A stretch of DNA of 64,000 bases from Alistipes onderdonkii (GCF_025145285.1 NZ_CP102251.1:744001-808000), one strand, 5' to 3'; shown: positions 1-8,122, counted from the first letter of the stretch. The notes: generated by a model from the letters alone, not told the origin. Numbers and translations are program-made.

Positions 1-410
1 ACCCGCTGATTATCATTCCATTCTTCCATTATGCGAGCAAAACAGATATAATCGTGGTGCGTTGATGCCCGGTGTACTCCGTCATTCAAGAGTTTGGTGA
101 TGTAATTTCGATAATGTATCAGCGTGTCGGAAAATAGTTTGTAGGAGCGGTCGGCATCAGCCTCTATCCAAGGATTCCAGCCAGCTTCCAGCTTTGCAGA
201 CAGCCGGTGACATACCTGCGCGGCATATTGCCGTTTCTGGGAGGCCGTCCCGACGGAATTGATTTTTATCCGCTTTCGACGCATTTCGCCTTTTGCTGGG
301 TCGAAGGCGTAAAAACTGATAAACCAGCAAGCGCCCGTATGCAAACGGGGATAAGTGTACGAGAGAATCTCGTTTAACGCAGAATTTCGCGCAGTTTTTA
401 CAGACAACAT
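1..410 (-). CDS. Tyrosine-type integrase, N-terminal part (cut by window edge)
   Basis: On the minus strand an open frame starts at the ATG at 408-410 and runs off the window, giving about 136 residues. The start reads MLSVKTARNSALNEILSYTY, followed by a stretch (GACWFISFYAFDPAKGEM) like the arm-DNA-binding domain of Bacteroidetes tyrosine recombinases, and a region near residues 90-136 that fits the start of a core-binding (SAM-like) domain. The catalytic domain is outside the window. Its N-terminus lies 154 bp from the 22-bp repeat at 564-585, the same layout as the second integrase (9106-10317) has to the tRNA gene. It is clearly different in sequence from that integrase. Function is inferred from the N-terminal pattern only. 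Confidence 0.65.
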   Translation of the reverse strand, partial: MLSVKTARNSALNEILSYTYPRLHTGACWFISFYAFDPAKGEMRRKRIKINSVGTASQKRQYAAQVCHRLSAKLEAGWNPWIEADADRSYKLFSDTLIHYRNYITKLLNDGVHRASTHHDYICFARIMEEWNDNQR

Positions 411-487
411 TTTTTTACATTTTCGCTGTCAGCGACCCGACGCAAAAATGTAGAATGTTGATTTTCAGAACAATTCAGACAAATATT

Positions 488-507
488 TTGTCCCGGAATT
501 GTCCCGG
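488..507. repeat. Two direct copies of TTGTCCCGG
   Basis: TTGTCCCGG occurs at 488-496 and again at 499-507, an 11-bp period, between the truncated integrase and the distal att repeat. By position these could be arm-type binding sites for the integrase at 1-410. This is inference. Confidence 0.4.
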
Positions 508-516
508 CTATTTTAG

Positions 517-561
517 AAAAAAGGCCGTAACTAACTATATTTCAGTTTGTTATCGGCCTTT
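517..561 (-). terminator. Hairpin terminator next to distal att repeat
   Basis: Read on the minus strand, AAAGGCCGATAAC pairs with GTTACGGCCTTT and is followed by a run of T. It sits just after the att copy, as the terminator at 10519-10546 sits just after the tRNA. Confidence 0.65.
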
Positions 562-563
562 AA

Positions 564-585
564 GTAGCGGGAGGAGGACTCGAAC
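564..585. repeat. attL/attR-type repeat, distal copy of tRNA-fMet 3' end
   Basis: This 22-bp stretch is identical to 10549-10570. It reproduces the T-arm and acceptor 3' strand of the initiator tRNA but lacks the rest of the gene, so it is a displaced tRNA 3' end left by site-specific integration. Sequence similarity stops right after each copy. Confidence 0.85.
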
Positions 586-637
586 TCGGAATGTTTAAGC
601 CTATATTTCAATGAATTATACTAGCTCCTCTGTTAAA

Positions 638-646
638 AAGTATTCC
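638..646. promoter_or_regulatory. Candidate integrase arm site (left end)
   Basis: AAGTATTCC is the exact inverse of GGAATACTT at 10345-10353, and further variants lie at 10368-10375 and 10396-10403. In the excised circle these would flank the att core on both sides, as arm sites do. Confidence 0.35.
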
Positions 647-750
647 AACAAGTATTGTTTATTCAATATTTGAACTGATTAAATCCACCATTTCAGCAGA
701 TACCCGAAGAATATTTTGTATAGAATTCGTACCATAGCCATTGCGTTGTT

Positions 751-1830
751 TCATTCCACAAACCAACTGTATTCCTTCTCTCCCGCCAGCGCCTTTGCCA
801 GTCCGTCTGCAAATACCATAGCATTGCGGCTCCTCGTTAGGAACGAATCGATATAACTCGACTTGTTGGCTCCAGTAAAGAGGTTGAACACTCGCCATAG
901 GTCTATCTCTCCTTGCTTGTCGCAGGCAAATGCCGGGTCGTTGTAATAGGCCCTTGCAATGGTGTTCAGATGGCAGTCCGTGAACTCGAACTCCGGGAGC
1001 AGTTTCCGCTGTGCCGGTGGCAGGAACTGGTATAACCTCGCCTTGCCTACCAGCTGTGCGAACTGACTCTCCGACATGGAGGTATCGAGCAATGCCCGCA
1101 TCCGCTCCAGATGGCGTTTGGCATTATAGCTTACCACCAGTTCGGTAATCTTCGCCGTCAACTCTTGCGTATTCGTCACCCGTATCTCTTCGGCCACACC
1201 GTCCGTAGCCACACACATATTGCAACACACCATGTTTTTGAAGCCGATAAAGACCTTGAACTTCTCGAAGCCTTTCTTGCTATACAGGTTCTCTTGGTTA
1301 TAGGCTCTGACACCCCCTATCGTAAGGTTCAGCCTGCATCTGTCGATGGTTTCCGTGACAGAGGGAATTTCGATGCAGAACATCATCCGCTCGTAATAAA
1401 TCGTCTTGTCTGCATCCGTAAGCTCGTGTACCGCCTTGTGGATGGCTTCGGGAGTCCGGCCCTTGACGATATGGCTCACCCGGATTTCGGGATTGTCTAC
1501 CGTATCTCCTCTGAACATCCGCTGCGCACACTCCCACATGGTTTCGATGAATTGGTTATGGGAGATGGTCACCTCGTTGTCTTTGGAGAATACCGGGGTA
1601 ATACAGTCGTTCTTGAGGTGGTAAAGGCTGACCTGTTTGGTATTGGCCTCGATGAAAGGCTTGCGTGGCTGTTCTTCGGGAGTTTCCCGAAACGGGGATT
1701 CTTCATCCTCACCGAACGAGGGCGAGGAAATAATCGGCTGCATATCGTCCTTCGCATCTTCAACGGGCACAAAGGGCAGCGGGTGGGGTTGGTTATCGGG
1801 CTGTATTGCCCGCCGGATAGCTGCTTCCAT
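751..1830 (-). CDS. DUF3871-like mobile-element protein
   Basis: A 359-residue protein. The first 60 residues are rich in Pro, Glu and Asp and look disordered (DDMQPIISSPSFGEDEES). The rest is a globular domain with conserved-looking stretches near residues 165-190 (RLNLTIGGVRAYNQENLY), 200-210 (a CCNMC cluster) and 305-330 (WRVFNLFTGANKSSYID). I recognise this as resembling the DUF3871 family of Bacteroidetes phages and mobile elements, whose function is unknown. The start codon overlaps the end of the upstream ATPase gene by 38 bp in another frame, so the two are probably translated from one mRNA and may act together. Its base composition is closer to the chromosome than the rest of the element. 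The family call is from memory of the pattern. Confidence 0.6.
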   Translation of the reverse strand: MEAAIRRAIQPDNQPHPLPFVPVEDAKDDMQPIISSPSFGEDEESPFRETPEEQPRKPFIEANTKQVSLYHLKNDCITPVFSKDNEVTISHNQFIETMWECAQRMFRGDTVDNPEIRVSHIVKGRTPEAIHKAVHELTDADKTIYYERMMFCIEIPSVTETIDRCRLNLTIGGVRAYNQENLYSKKGFEKFKVFIGFKNMVCCNMCVATDGVAEEIRVTNTQELTAKITELVVSYNAKRHLERMRALLDTSMSESQFAQLVGKARLYQFLPPAQRKLLPEFEFTDCHLNTIARAYYNDPAFACDKQGEIDLWRVFNLFTGANKSSYIDSFLTRSRNAMVFADGLAKALAGEKEYSWFVE

Positions 1831-2518
1831 AGCTTACAGGGGTTGGGGTTTGACATTGGTTGCACCAGTCGAGAATCCGTGTCCCGACTTGGCTGGTAAT
1901 GGGAAATTCGGGTTTCCCGGCGAACAGTTCCGTACGGTCTTTGGATGCCGTGGCATAGTGCTTCATGTTCACGTCGAAGACGATGGTAAACTCATAGTCC
2001 ACGTTGTCACGCTGCACGGCCTTCAACCCTACTTTCTCCGGAATCATCTTCCCGTTACGCTCGTTGAGTACGTACTCCTGCTTGCTGCGCATGGTACAGA
2101 TGACATGGCACGAGGAATTGAGGATACGCTGGATAAAGGCGTTCTGACGCGGCGTGACCTTGGCCCAGTTGGCAAAGGAGTTGCCTTGCAGATTGGCGTG
2201 GAAATCCAGCAGGTAATCCCAGCAATGCGAGATACTGTCGATGATGATTACTTCCATGCCTGCGCTTTCGCAGATACCGATGGCATCGATGTATTTCTCC
2301 GGGTTGTAGGGTTCCGAGAGGGAGAGTACGTTGTAGGCTCCCAGATGGGCATAGAGGTCTGCACTGCCGTTCTCGGTGTCGATAACGGCGATTTTAGTCC
2401 AGTCGGAAGCCATACCGCAGGCCAGCAGCAGGCTGGAATAGGTCTTGCCCGAACCCGATGCCCCTTGCAGGGCCAGCCGCATCTTGGCTGCCCGGCGTTG
2501 TGAATGTCGTAATTGCAT
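1793..2518 (-). CDS. Sak4-like AAA/RecA-fold ATPase
   Basis: A 241-residue P-loop ATPase. Walker A is GASGSGKT at residues 19-26 and Walker B is the hydrophobic strand ending in IIIDSIS near residues 90-98. A later strand (HVICTMRSKQEY) resembles the sensor region of AAA_24 / Sak4-type phage proteins, a compact RecA-core family linked to single-strand annealing and recombination. The short length and lack of a DNA-binding extension fit that group. It lies upstream of and overlaps the DUF3871-like gene by 38 bp. The role in element or phage recombination is inferred from the family; no partner single-strand-binding protein is visible in the window. Confidence 0.7.
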   Translation of the reverse strand: MQLRHSQRRAAKMRLALQGASGSGKTYSSLLLACGMASDWTKIAVIDTENGSADLYAHLGAYNVLSLSEPYNPEKYIDAIGICESAGMEVIIIDSISHCWDYLLDFHANLQGNSFANWAKVTPRQNAFIQRILNSSCHVICTMRSKQEYVLNERNGKMIPEKVGLKAVQRDNVDYEFTIVFDVNMKHYATASKDRTELFAGKPEFPITSQVGTRILDWCNQCQTPTPVSYGSSYPAGNTAR

Positions 2519-2561
2519 AGATAAATGGTTATTTGATATGGGAATGATTATAGTACGGTGA

Positions 2562-2600
2562 TAAAAAGCAAGGCTGCTCCTTTTGAGGGGAACAGCCTTT
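2562..2600 (-). terminator. Hairpin terminator after the 93-residue gene
   Basis: AAGGCTG (2570-2576) pairs with CAGCCTT (2593-2599). On the minus strand the hairpin is followed by TGCTTTTTATC. It lies between the small gene at 2620-2901 and the ATPase gene. Confidence 0.6.
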
Positions 2601-2619
2601 TAAATGAAGAGGACGATTC

Positions 2620-2901
2620 TTACAGTACGGCAACCGTGGTGAACTGAGGATTGTCGCCTGCATTGTGAAGCAGAAGGAACTGCTCGCCGCTCTCCTCGGA
2701 GAGAACTTCCGAAATGACGGGATGGTCGAGCGCTTCGGCGGGATACTTCGACGTGACAGCGCCCGCCTTATCGCCATACCCGAAGAAATGCTTGCCCGTC
2801 TGCTCGTTGCGGATGATGCGGATTTGAAGGATGCCTTTCCACTCCTTGAACTCGTCGAGGGTGAATGTCCGCAGGAATTTGAGCGTGTGGTTCATAGTCA
2901 T
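2620..2901 (-). CDS. Small conserved mobile-element protein, unknown
   Basis: A 93-residue soluble protein with no signal peptide or membrane segment. The sequence alternates basic and hydrophobic stretches (EWKGILQIRIIRNEQTGKHF) and ends in a short beta-rich tail (QFTTVAVL). I do not recognise a domain. A second ATG two codons in (MTMNH) is an equally good start. It is upstream of the ATPase and DUF3871-like genes but is separated from them by a hairpin terminator, so it may be regulated apart from them. Base composition matches those two genes rather than the AT-rich part of the element. Confidence 0.55.
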   Translation of the reverse strand: MTMNHTLKFLRTFTLDEFKEWKGILQIRIIRNEQTGKHFFGYGDKAGAVTSKYPAEALDHPVISEVLSEESGEQFLLLHNAGDNPQFTTVAVL

Positions 2902-3063
2902 GGATTTTTTAGATTCGACAACATGGGCAATAATATGATGTGCCCCACAGCCCAGCCGGGGTCGTAACCCAATCCCGCAAAGCGGGAGGGGGTATTCGGG
3001 GGATATATCGCACGGGCATACATTTTCAGCCTTTCAGAAAAAATTTTATTGCAAAAAATAATG

Positions 3064-3122
3064 AATTCGACTCAAGTAACCACAAGAATTCATCGTATGA
3101 TGGGTGGTACTTGAGCCGATTC
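3064..3122. repeat. Imperfect inverted repeat with TCAAGTA / TACTTGA arms
   Basis: The arms run around CGACTCAAGTAACCA at left and TGGTACTTGAGCCG at right, separated by about 25 bp that itself contains GAATTCATC. One base is missing and one is changed between the arms. Confidence 0.5.
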
Positions 3123-3218
3123 GCATGTGGGGACAGAGGATATTCGGTTATATCATTTTAATAGCCGTAGTTACTTGATTCTCATATTGCAGGAGAAAAA
3201 GCCCGGAGAAAGGCAAGG

Positions 3219-3270
3219 TTACTCACTCAAACATAAATTTTTATATAAAATAATTAATCTGAATGAGTAA
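3219..3270. repeat. Inverted repeat, ACTCACT family
   Basis: TTACTCACTC (3219-3228) faces GAATGAGTAA (3261-3270), 9 of 10 positions complementary, around an AT-rich centre. Related repeats lie at 3319-3359 and 6649-6700. Confidence 0.55.
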
Positions 3271-3318
3271 ACCCCTATTATAATAACGGGCTGAATGGAT
3301 GTTTGACAGCAACCTTCA

Positions 3319-3359
3319 TACTCACTTACTTTATTATTCTATATACAAGTAAGTGAGTA
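3319..3359. repeat. Perfect 13-bp inverted repeat, ACTCACT family
   Basis: TACTCACTTACTT at the left is exactly complementary to AAGTAAGTGAGTA at the right, with a 15-bp AT-rich loop. The adjacent hairpin at 3363-3390 is separate and acts as a terminator for the gene to its right. Confidence 0.65.
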
Positions 3360-3362
3360 AAA

Positions 3363-3390
3363 ATCCCCACATTCTGGAGAATGCAGGGAT
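3363..3390 (-). terminator. Hairpin terminator of the lipoprotein gene
   Basis: On the minus strand ATCCCTGCATTC pairs with GAATGTGGGGAT and is followed by TTTTT. It lies 20 bp after the stop codon of the gene at 3411-4313. Confidence 0.75.
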
Positions 3391-3410
3391 GAATTCGATA
3401 ACCTTTTCAG

Positions 3411-4313
3411 TTAATATACATCCGGATTCTTGGCATTTTGAATATATTTAATATAAAACTTATTCGGAGCCTGTTCCTTGCAAACTGTCTTATATCGGCT
3501 TGCTCTGTAAGATTTCCCCATACAATCTTTCTCGATTTTAATATCTGTGGCAAACGCCCCTGCGGTAATATTCACAATATCTGCAACATAAAAATCATTA
3601 TTCACAACAATGGGCAAACCATTTTCTCCAATTTTATAACAGATTACATTACCAAACTTTATAGGAGAATTGGCATTTGTATATTTCAAATGCTTCACTC
3701 CCGATTTCTTGGGAGCAAGCAAGAGTCCGCATTCCCGATAAATATTATCAAGAATTTGATACTCATAGAACAACTTTGCTGTTTTAGGAGGAATGCAAAC
3801 CTTGTTTTGCTCCTTGATTTCCACCGAAGCATTCGTTTCTGCCTGTATTTGGGCTGCACTGCTTTGAGATACTCCAATAGCACCCGATGCACTCGCAGAT
3901 ACACTTGCGTCATATCCAAGCCATGTTCCATAAAGAGTTCCGGATAAAGTCTCGGAATAGTTTGCAGATTTGCCAAATGATTTTCCGAAGCCTACACGAG
4001 TAGACTTGCCATACACATAAGTCCGATCCAAGTAGTAATTATTAGCATAGCCATTGAAAATGAAAAAACTTTCTTGCAAATTCACAATTATGTTTTTATC
4101 TGTCTTATTGTAGAATATAAATCCGGCGTTTCCATGAGAAGCCCACAAATTATACGTTATTTTACAATTCTCATCCTCATAAACCATATCGGTTTGTTGG
4201 GTTTCGACCGATTGAGATTCGGCCGTCAATACTTGATAAAATTCTTTCGAACATGATGAAAGCATACTTGCTAACATCATGATAACAATGGCATAATAGT
4301 AGTTCTTTTTCAT
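3411..4313 (-). CDS. Putative lipoprotein, unknown function
   Basis: A 300-residue protein with a lysine-rich start, a hydrophobic stretch and a lipobox (LSSC near residues 18-21), so it should be an outer-envelope lipoprotein. The mature part begins with a polar linker. A Gly/Ser/Ala-rich central stretch (residues about 105-155, GFGKSFGKSANYSETLSG and YDASVSASASGAIGVSQS) suggests a flexible beta-rich or pore-like segment, and four later cysteines could form disulfides. I do not recognise a family. It has its own terminator and lies in the AT-rich cargo part of the element, so it is probably acquired cargo rather than an integration function. Confidence 0.6.
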   Translation of the reverse strand: MKKNYYYAIVIMMLASMLSSCSKEFYQVLTAESQSVETQQTDMVYEDENCKITYNLWASHGNAGFIFYNKTDKNIIVNLQESFFIFNGYANNYYLDRTYVYGKSTRVGFGKSFGKSANYSETLSGTLYGTWLGYDASVSASASGAIGVSQSSAAQIQAETNASVEIKEQNKVCIPPKTAKLFYEYQILDNIYRECGLLLAPKKSGVKHLKYTNANSPIKFGNVICYKIGENGLPIVVNNDFYVADIVNITAGAFATDIKIEKDCMGKSYRASRYKTVCKEQAPNKFYIKYIQNAKNPDVY

Positions 4314-4382
4314 GATTATTAAGTTTGGAAATTAAAAAAGTGTTGGGATTTCTGTTTCTGAATACTTGTTTATTGAATTTAT

Positions 4383-4964
4383 CTAGTACAGGCTATTACT
4401 CGGATCTACGATATAGGTTCTTGAAATTTTATCATGCAACCAAATAATCTGGCCATTATGCGCCCGCCACTTAAAACCTGTAATGATAAGTATAATATTG
4501 AGAGGAAAACATATAGTTCGCAACATAATTCTATTTAATGATGGCCGAGAACCATCAAGCATAGAAATTCGCAGTCCCATTACCATCATGCCGGGAGTTC
4601 TACACCATAAACTTTCAAAGAAAAAGAGGTAGAACTCAACCCATAATAGTATTGATAAAAATACGACATTAATCGATAAGAAAAATCGTTCTAATGGGAG
4701 CACCAACAATAAAATTCCTAACGTTGTAATTAAAAATGTATCAACAATAGAGCTGATTATGCTTTTATACCAAGGCACCTCATGTAATTCAAAATAAGAA
4801 ATTTGACTTTTAGTAGAAGCAATTTCTGCATCTATCTCCATATTTTTACACTTGGTATCAAAATCTGCATATTCATTAGTCAAACCACATACTATTCCCC
4901 TTTTTATATCCAGACATTGATACTTACATACAGAACAAAATTTCAATTTTTCTTCACGAGTCAT
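4383..4964 (-). CDS. RDD-family membrane protein with N-terminal Cys cluster
   Basis: 193 residues. The N-terminus has a CSVCKYQC cluster and two further cysteines (residues about 8-36) that look like a small metal-binding ribbon. The rest is an RDD-type domain with three or four hydrophobic segments (SIVDTFLITTLGILLLVLP, INVVFLSILLWVEFYLFFF, ICFPLNIILIITG) and the family-like FESLWCRTPGMMVMGLRI and WLHDKISRTYIV motifs. RDD proteins are inner-membrane proteins of unclear transport role. The gene lies 12 bp downstream of the zinc-ribbon gene, so they are probably co-transcribed. Base composition is AT-rich, consistent with cargo of the element. Confidence 0.7.
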   Translation of the reverse strand: MTREEKLKFCSVCKYQCLDIKRGIVCGLTNEYADFDTKCKNMEIDAEIASTKSQISYFELHEVPWYKSIISSIVDTFLITTLGILLLVLPLERFFLSINVVFLSILLWVEFYLFFFESLWCRTPGMMVMGLRISMLDGSRPSLNRIMLRTICFPLNIILIITGFKWRAHNGQIIWLHDKISRTYIVDPSNSLY

Positions 4965-4975
4965 AATTTAATCTT

Positions 4976-5293
4976 TTAGGTTGTTAATAACAATTTCATT
5001 ACCCCTCCACACTTAGGACACACCGGATTATCTTCGCTCCACTCCTCGACATTCTTTGAACCACACCACATGCAAAAAGGTTCATTGGGTATGTATTCCC
5101 AATATATCTGCCCGGTTGAAGCATATATCAAGGTATTGGGCTGACCTTTCAGATAACGATTATCGCATAAGCGTTTGCAATCTTTACAAGTAAAGGATGT
5201 AAATTTGGCTAATGGCGTTTCATCTTCCCAACGATGACCTACACAGCAATCGGTGTAACCGCAAGCCAGACAATAAAATCGAAGAACTGCCAT
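4976..5293 (-). CDS. Small zinc-ribbon protein
   Basis: 105 residues with three cysteine pairs: CLAC with a later CC (residues about 9-17), CKDC (about 36-39), CMWC (about 74-77) and CPKCG (about 92-96). This suggests two or more zinc ribbons. No membrane segment is visible. It resembles small zinc-ribbon cargo proteins in Bacteroidetes islands, but I cannot assign a function. It is encoded 12 bp upstream of the RDD protein, whose N-terminus also carries a Cys cluster, and the two may work together. A possible link to nucleic-acid or protein binding is a guess. Confidence 0.6.
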   Translation of the reverse strand: MAVLRFYCLACGYTDCCVGHRWEDETPLAKFTSFTCKDCKRLCDNRYLKGQPNTLIYASTGQIYWEYIPNEPFCMWCGSKNVEEWSEDNPVCPKCGGVMKLLLTT

Positions 5294-5377
5294 AGCATAC
5301 AGTTAATCAGTTGCATTATTATTTACAGTAATTCTATCCCGGTTCTATTCGAGTGAGTTAGGACTAATCTATTTTAA

Positions 5378-6205
5378 TTAGTCTTTATAGTATTTACATT
5401 CGACTTTTTTCCATCCTTTATAAATCCAACGTAACACGAGGGGGATTATGGCACAATAAAGAATAAATTCACTAATATCATAACGGTCTAAATCGCCTTC
5501 AAAAGGAAACCAACGTTTAATTTGACGATCAAAATCATCTCCGTAAGCTAATCCACGAAGTAACAGTAGAATATTGAGGACACACCAAAAATAATATATC
5601 CTAGCAACATTTTTAGAAATGCGTGGTCGAATGATTTCTTTAGCCTCTTCACAAGATGAAAATGCAGATATAATACATCCTAGTTCTATATCAGAGAATT
5701 TAATCCATTTATTTTCAGTTAATTGATATGAATAAACTTGTTCTTTGAGGATATGTTCATATTTCAGCCAATAAAATTGACTTATCTTATCTAATGAAGG
5801 ATAAGCGATATCAAAATTTTCTTCAAAATAAAGGACAGGGGCGCCATCACTATTTTTAATATGCTGATACGTAGAATAATGTCCGGTCACATCTGTATCC
5901 TCTTGTGTCAAAATTGTAATTACATGTTGATTAATATGGTTACACGTGCATATAAAAAATTTAGTATCCTTGGCTGTTGCTACAATATCAGCAAATACCT
6001 CCTGTATAAATTTTAGATTTACTTCTATTGAATCATGTTTTGCAATTTTATATGCACCTATTATAAATGGAATCGTTATCCCAGTTGTTATTACTCCTTT
6101 ATCTTTTAATAAATTGATTAATGTGAATGCGAACGGTTGTTGGCTTATCACAGTCAGGTTCTCATTTAAATTAGTAGTCATAGTTTTAGAACTATTCCCG
6201 CCCAA
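5378..6205 (-). CDS. Unknown protein with C-terminal membrane segments
   Basis: 275 residues, AT-rich coding sequence. The N-terminal 190 residues look soluble and mixed alpha/beta, with no known motif visible to me. The C-terminal part has two hydrophobic stretches (YYFWCVLNILLLLRGLAYG and ISEFILYCAIIPLVLRWIY) joined by a charged loop, and ends in a lysine-rich tail, so it is probably anchored in the inner membrane with the soluble domain in the cytoplasm. An alternative start exists a few codons inside (MTTNLNENL). It is upstream of the zinc-ribbon and RDD genes in the same direction, and the three may form one cargo operon. Function unknown. Confidence 0.5.
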   Translation of the reverse strand: MGGNSSKTMTTNLNENLTVISQQPFAFTLINLLKDKGVITTGITIPFIIGAYKIAKHDSIEVNLKFIQEVFADIVATAKDTKFFICTCNHINQHVITILTQEDTDVTGHYSTYQHIKNSDGAPVLYFEENFDIAYPSLDKISQFYWLKYEHILKEQVYSYQLTENKWIKFSDIELGCIISAFSSCEEAKEIIRPRISKNVARIYYFWCVLNILLLLRGLAYGDDFDRQIKRWFPFEGDLDRYDISEFILYCAIIPLVLRWIYKGWKKVECKYYKD

Positions 6206-6582
6206 CTCCGATTCGGGTGATTATAAAAAGAAAGTGTGGAGTTGTTAGTTTATCGTACTGGAGGCTCTGGTATGCCATAGGACAAATAAACAATACCCCA
6301 CACTTGGGCAGTATATCAAGAATGATATATCTACGCAAGTGATGAGTGTTTGTATTGCCTATCCCTGTCCTTAAAATTTACCAGATTCCCAGTACAGGAT
6401 GAAGCTAAACACTTTCATCAATCAATATGTCACCGCTCTGACGAACGGTATCACAAAGTTAGAAAATGTTTTTGAAATACAACACACTCTTGGGGTATTG
6501 TAGGTGCAAATTACGGTTAAAAGTTTCTGAAAATCAAGATTGAATTATATATATGATTATCCTACGTTGGGGATTACTGTTT

Positions 6583-6597
6583 TACTTGATTCAAGTA
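6583..6597. promoter_or_regulatory. Perfect palindrome TACTTGATTCAAGTA
   Basis: Seven-base arms around one central base. The same half site (TACTTGA / TCAAGTA) occurs three times in the block at 3064-3181, so it is likely an operator or replication-site motif of the element. Confidence 0.5.
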
Positions 6598-6609
6598 CCC
6601 CATAAAATG

Positions 6610-6637
6610 AAAGGCCTGCCATTACTGACAAGCCTTT
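6610..6637 (-). terminator. Hairpin terminator after the helicase gene
   Basis: AAAGGC (6610-6615) pairs with GCCTTT (6632-6637). On the minus strand it follows the helicase stop codon by about 65 bp and precedes a T-rich stretch. Confidence 0.5.
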
Positions 6638-6648
6638 ATATCCTCAAT

Positions 6649-6700
6649 TACTCACTCAACTTATAATATTTATATATAAATATATTGATATAAGTGAGTA
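6649..6700. repeat. Inverted repeat, ACTCACT family
   Basis: TACTCACTCA (6649-6658) faces TAAGTGAGTA (6691-6700), 9 of 10 complementary, around an AT-only centre. The right arm ends directly at the stop codon of the helicase gene. Confidence 0.55.
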
Positions 6701-8122
6701 CTAGAGTTTGAATTCTTCGTTAATCGGAGTTGCCATCGAAATTGTTTGTGCAATCTCACAATTCAGGTATTTTTCGGAACAGTAATTTTTAACTATATAA
6801 TAGTTGCCCTTGACGGCATCCTTATTTCGCTGCAAGGTACACAGGCATTTTAGCCATTTCACAGCTTCACGCTCCTCTTTAATAGGTTTCATCCCCATTT
6901 GTTCGAAAATGACATTTAAATGCTCCTGAATATCTAAAGAGCACCACTTTGTTTCTGGCTTAAAGCTCGCTTTGATAACTTGTTTGAATGGGTGATTCTC
7001 TGCCAGTGCATTGAAGATAACCGCATTGTGATACCATTTGTACCAAGCGTTGCTTTTGTCCCTCATATCCGAAAGCCTTTGTACCAGATTTTCAAATGGG
7101 ACATACTGCGATAATTTCTCATAACGCTCGACAAATCCGCGTTGAGTTCGATTGCATTTACACTTGAAAGGCTTCATATAAGCCGAGATACAGTCTGTTC
7201 TCTGCTTATGCATCCGCCTGATTTCATCGACAACCTCATCGACACTCTGGTACTGCAGCTCTTTTAAATCCTTATTTGTTGCCGCAACAACTTTTTGAGT
7301 AGCCTCACCGTTTTCATGCCACATTTTTTCCCAGTCAACGACACGGCATGTTTTTCCCAATGCTTCAATCAAACCGTCTGGTTTCAGGTAAATCGATTCT
7401 CGCAATCGTACGAATTCAACAAGAGCATCGATATTGAAGTAGGATATCACATAATTTCCATGAATACTCTTCCGAATCAGACTGACAGGCGTACTTCCGT
7501 AGAATGTTTGCTTGGATTGACGAATCAACGACTGCATTGAACTCAAGAAACTGTACGTCAATACGCCATTAAAATTTTCATATATTTTAACAGTCGCATT
7601 ATACATATTACATAGTTCATCAGCCAAACACAACAGCTTATTTTTATTGTATACAGTATAGCGTTCATTCAATTTTGAAGAGGAGTTGTAGATAATCGTT
7701 TCATCATATAGACCTTGGGGATGCCTGCATCGGCCTGCAATCTGCAACATTTTTTCCGGTGAAAGAATCGTATATATCTGCTTGATATCCGATACGGATA
7801 ATAGGTGAAATCGCTCGTCAATATCAACTCCAACGAAGTAGGTACACGTTATAAATGTAATTGGCTTGGGAAGACACGTCCCCTCTAAATTCGCATAATA
7901 AGCTCCTGCTTCACTTTGGCTTTGCGCACTGCACAAGATTGCGCATTCCGTCCTTAATTCTTCCGGCAGCAGATTGATGACAGCCCGGATAGCCGATATC
8001 CTGTTATATGCGACCGCAATTTTATGCCCTGAGCCGTACATGTCACGCAAGCGGATTATCGTTTGGGCTGTTGTCAAATGGACGTCGTTTGTATATAACA
8101 GCTTCACCTCGCGCTTAATCAA
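6701..8122 (-). CDS. Helicase C-terminal half (after in-frame TGA)
   Basis: A 473-residue frame that begins with TTG directly after the TGA that ends the upstream frame, in the same reading frame. Residues about 85-150 carry the second RecA-like domain of an SF2 helicase: FITCTYFVGVDIDERF resembles motif V and MLQIAGRCRHP motif VI (arginine finger). The remaining 300 residues are a helical, Lys-rich C-terminal region ending in GVPINEEF-like sequence (ATPINEEFKL). Without the other half it lacks the ATP-binding motif. Either the gene is a nonsense mutant, or two chains are made, or the UGA is read through. Helicases of this layout in Bacteroidetes elements are thought to act in replication, by analogy only. 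Confidence 0.6.
   Translation of the reverse strand: MIKREVKLLYTNDVHLTTAQTIIRLRDMYGSGHKIAVAYNRISAIRAVINLLPEELRTECAILCSAQSQSEAGAYYANLEGTCLPKPITFITCTYFVGVDIDERFHLLSVSDIKQIYTILSPEKMLQIAGRCRHPQGLYDETIIYNSSSKLNERYTVYNKNKLLCLADELCNMYNATVKIYENFNGVLTYSFLSSMQSLIRQSKQTFYGSTPVSLIRKSIHGNYVISYFNIDALVEFVRLRESIYLKPDGLIEALGKTCRVVDWEKMWHENGEATQKVVAATNKDLKELQYQSVDEVVDEIRRMHKQRTDCISAYMKPFKCKCNRTQRGFVERYEKLSQYVPFENLVQRLSDMRDKSNAWYKWYHNAVIFNALAENHPFKQVIKASFKPETKWCSLDIQEHLNVIFEQMGMKPIKEEREAVKWLKCLCTLQRNKDAVKGNYYIVKNYCSEKYLNCEIAQTISMATPINEEFKL

Larger units (their letters stand above)
2902..3410. other. Gene-free block rich in inverted repeats
   Basis: No convincing gene is seen. The block holds TCAAGTA (3072-3078) facing TACTTGA (3108-3114), another TACTTGATTC (3172-3181), two ACTCACT-type inverted repeats (3219-3270, 3319-3359) and a terminator (3363-3390). 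The same two motif families recur in the gene-free block at 6206-6700. Confidence 0.6.
6206..6700. other. Gene-free block with palindromes
   Basis: No gene is seen. It contains TATATCA and TGATATA arms near 6322-6339, a perfect TACTTGATTCAAGTA palindrome (6583-6597), a terminator (6610-6637) and an ACTCACT-type inverted repeat (6649-6700). A small untranslated RNA here cannot be excluded. Confidence 0.5.
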
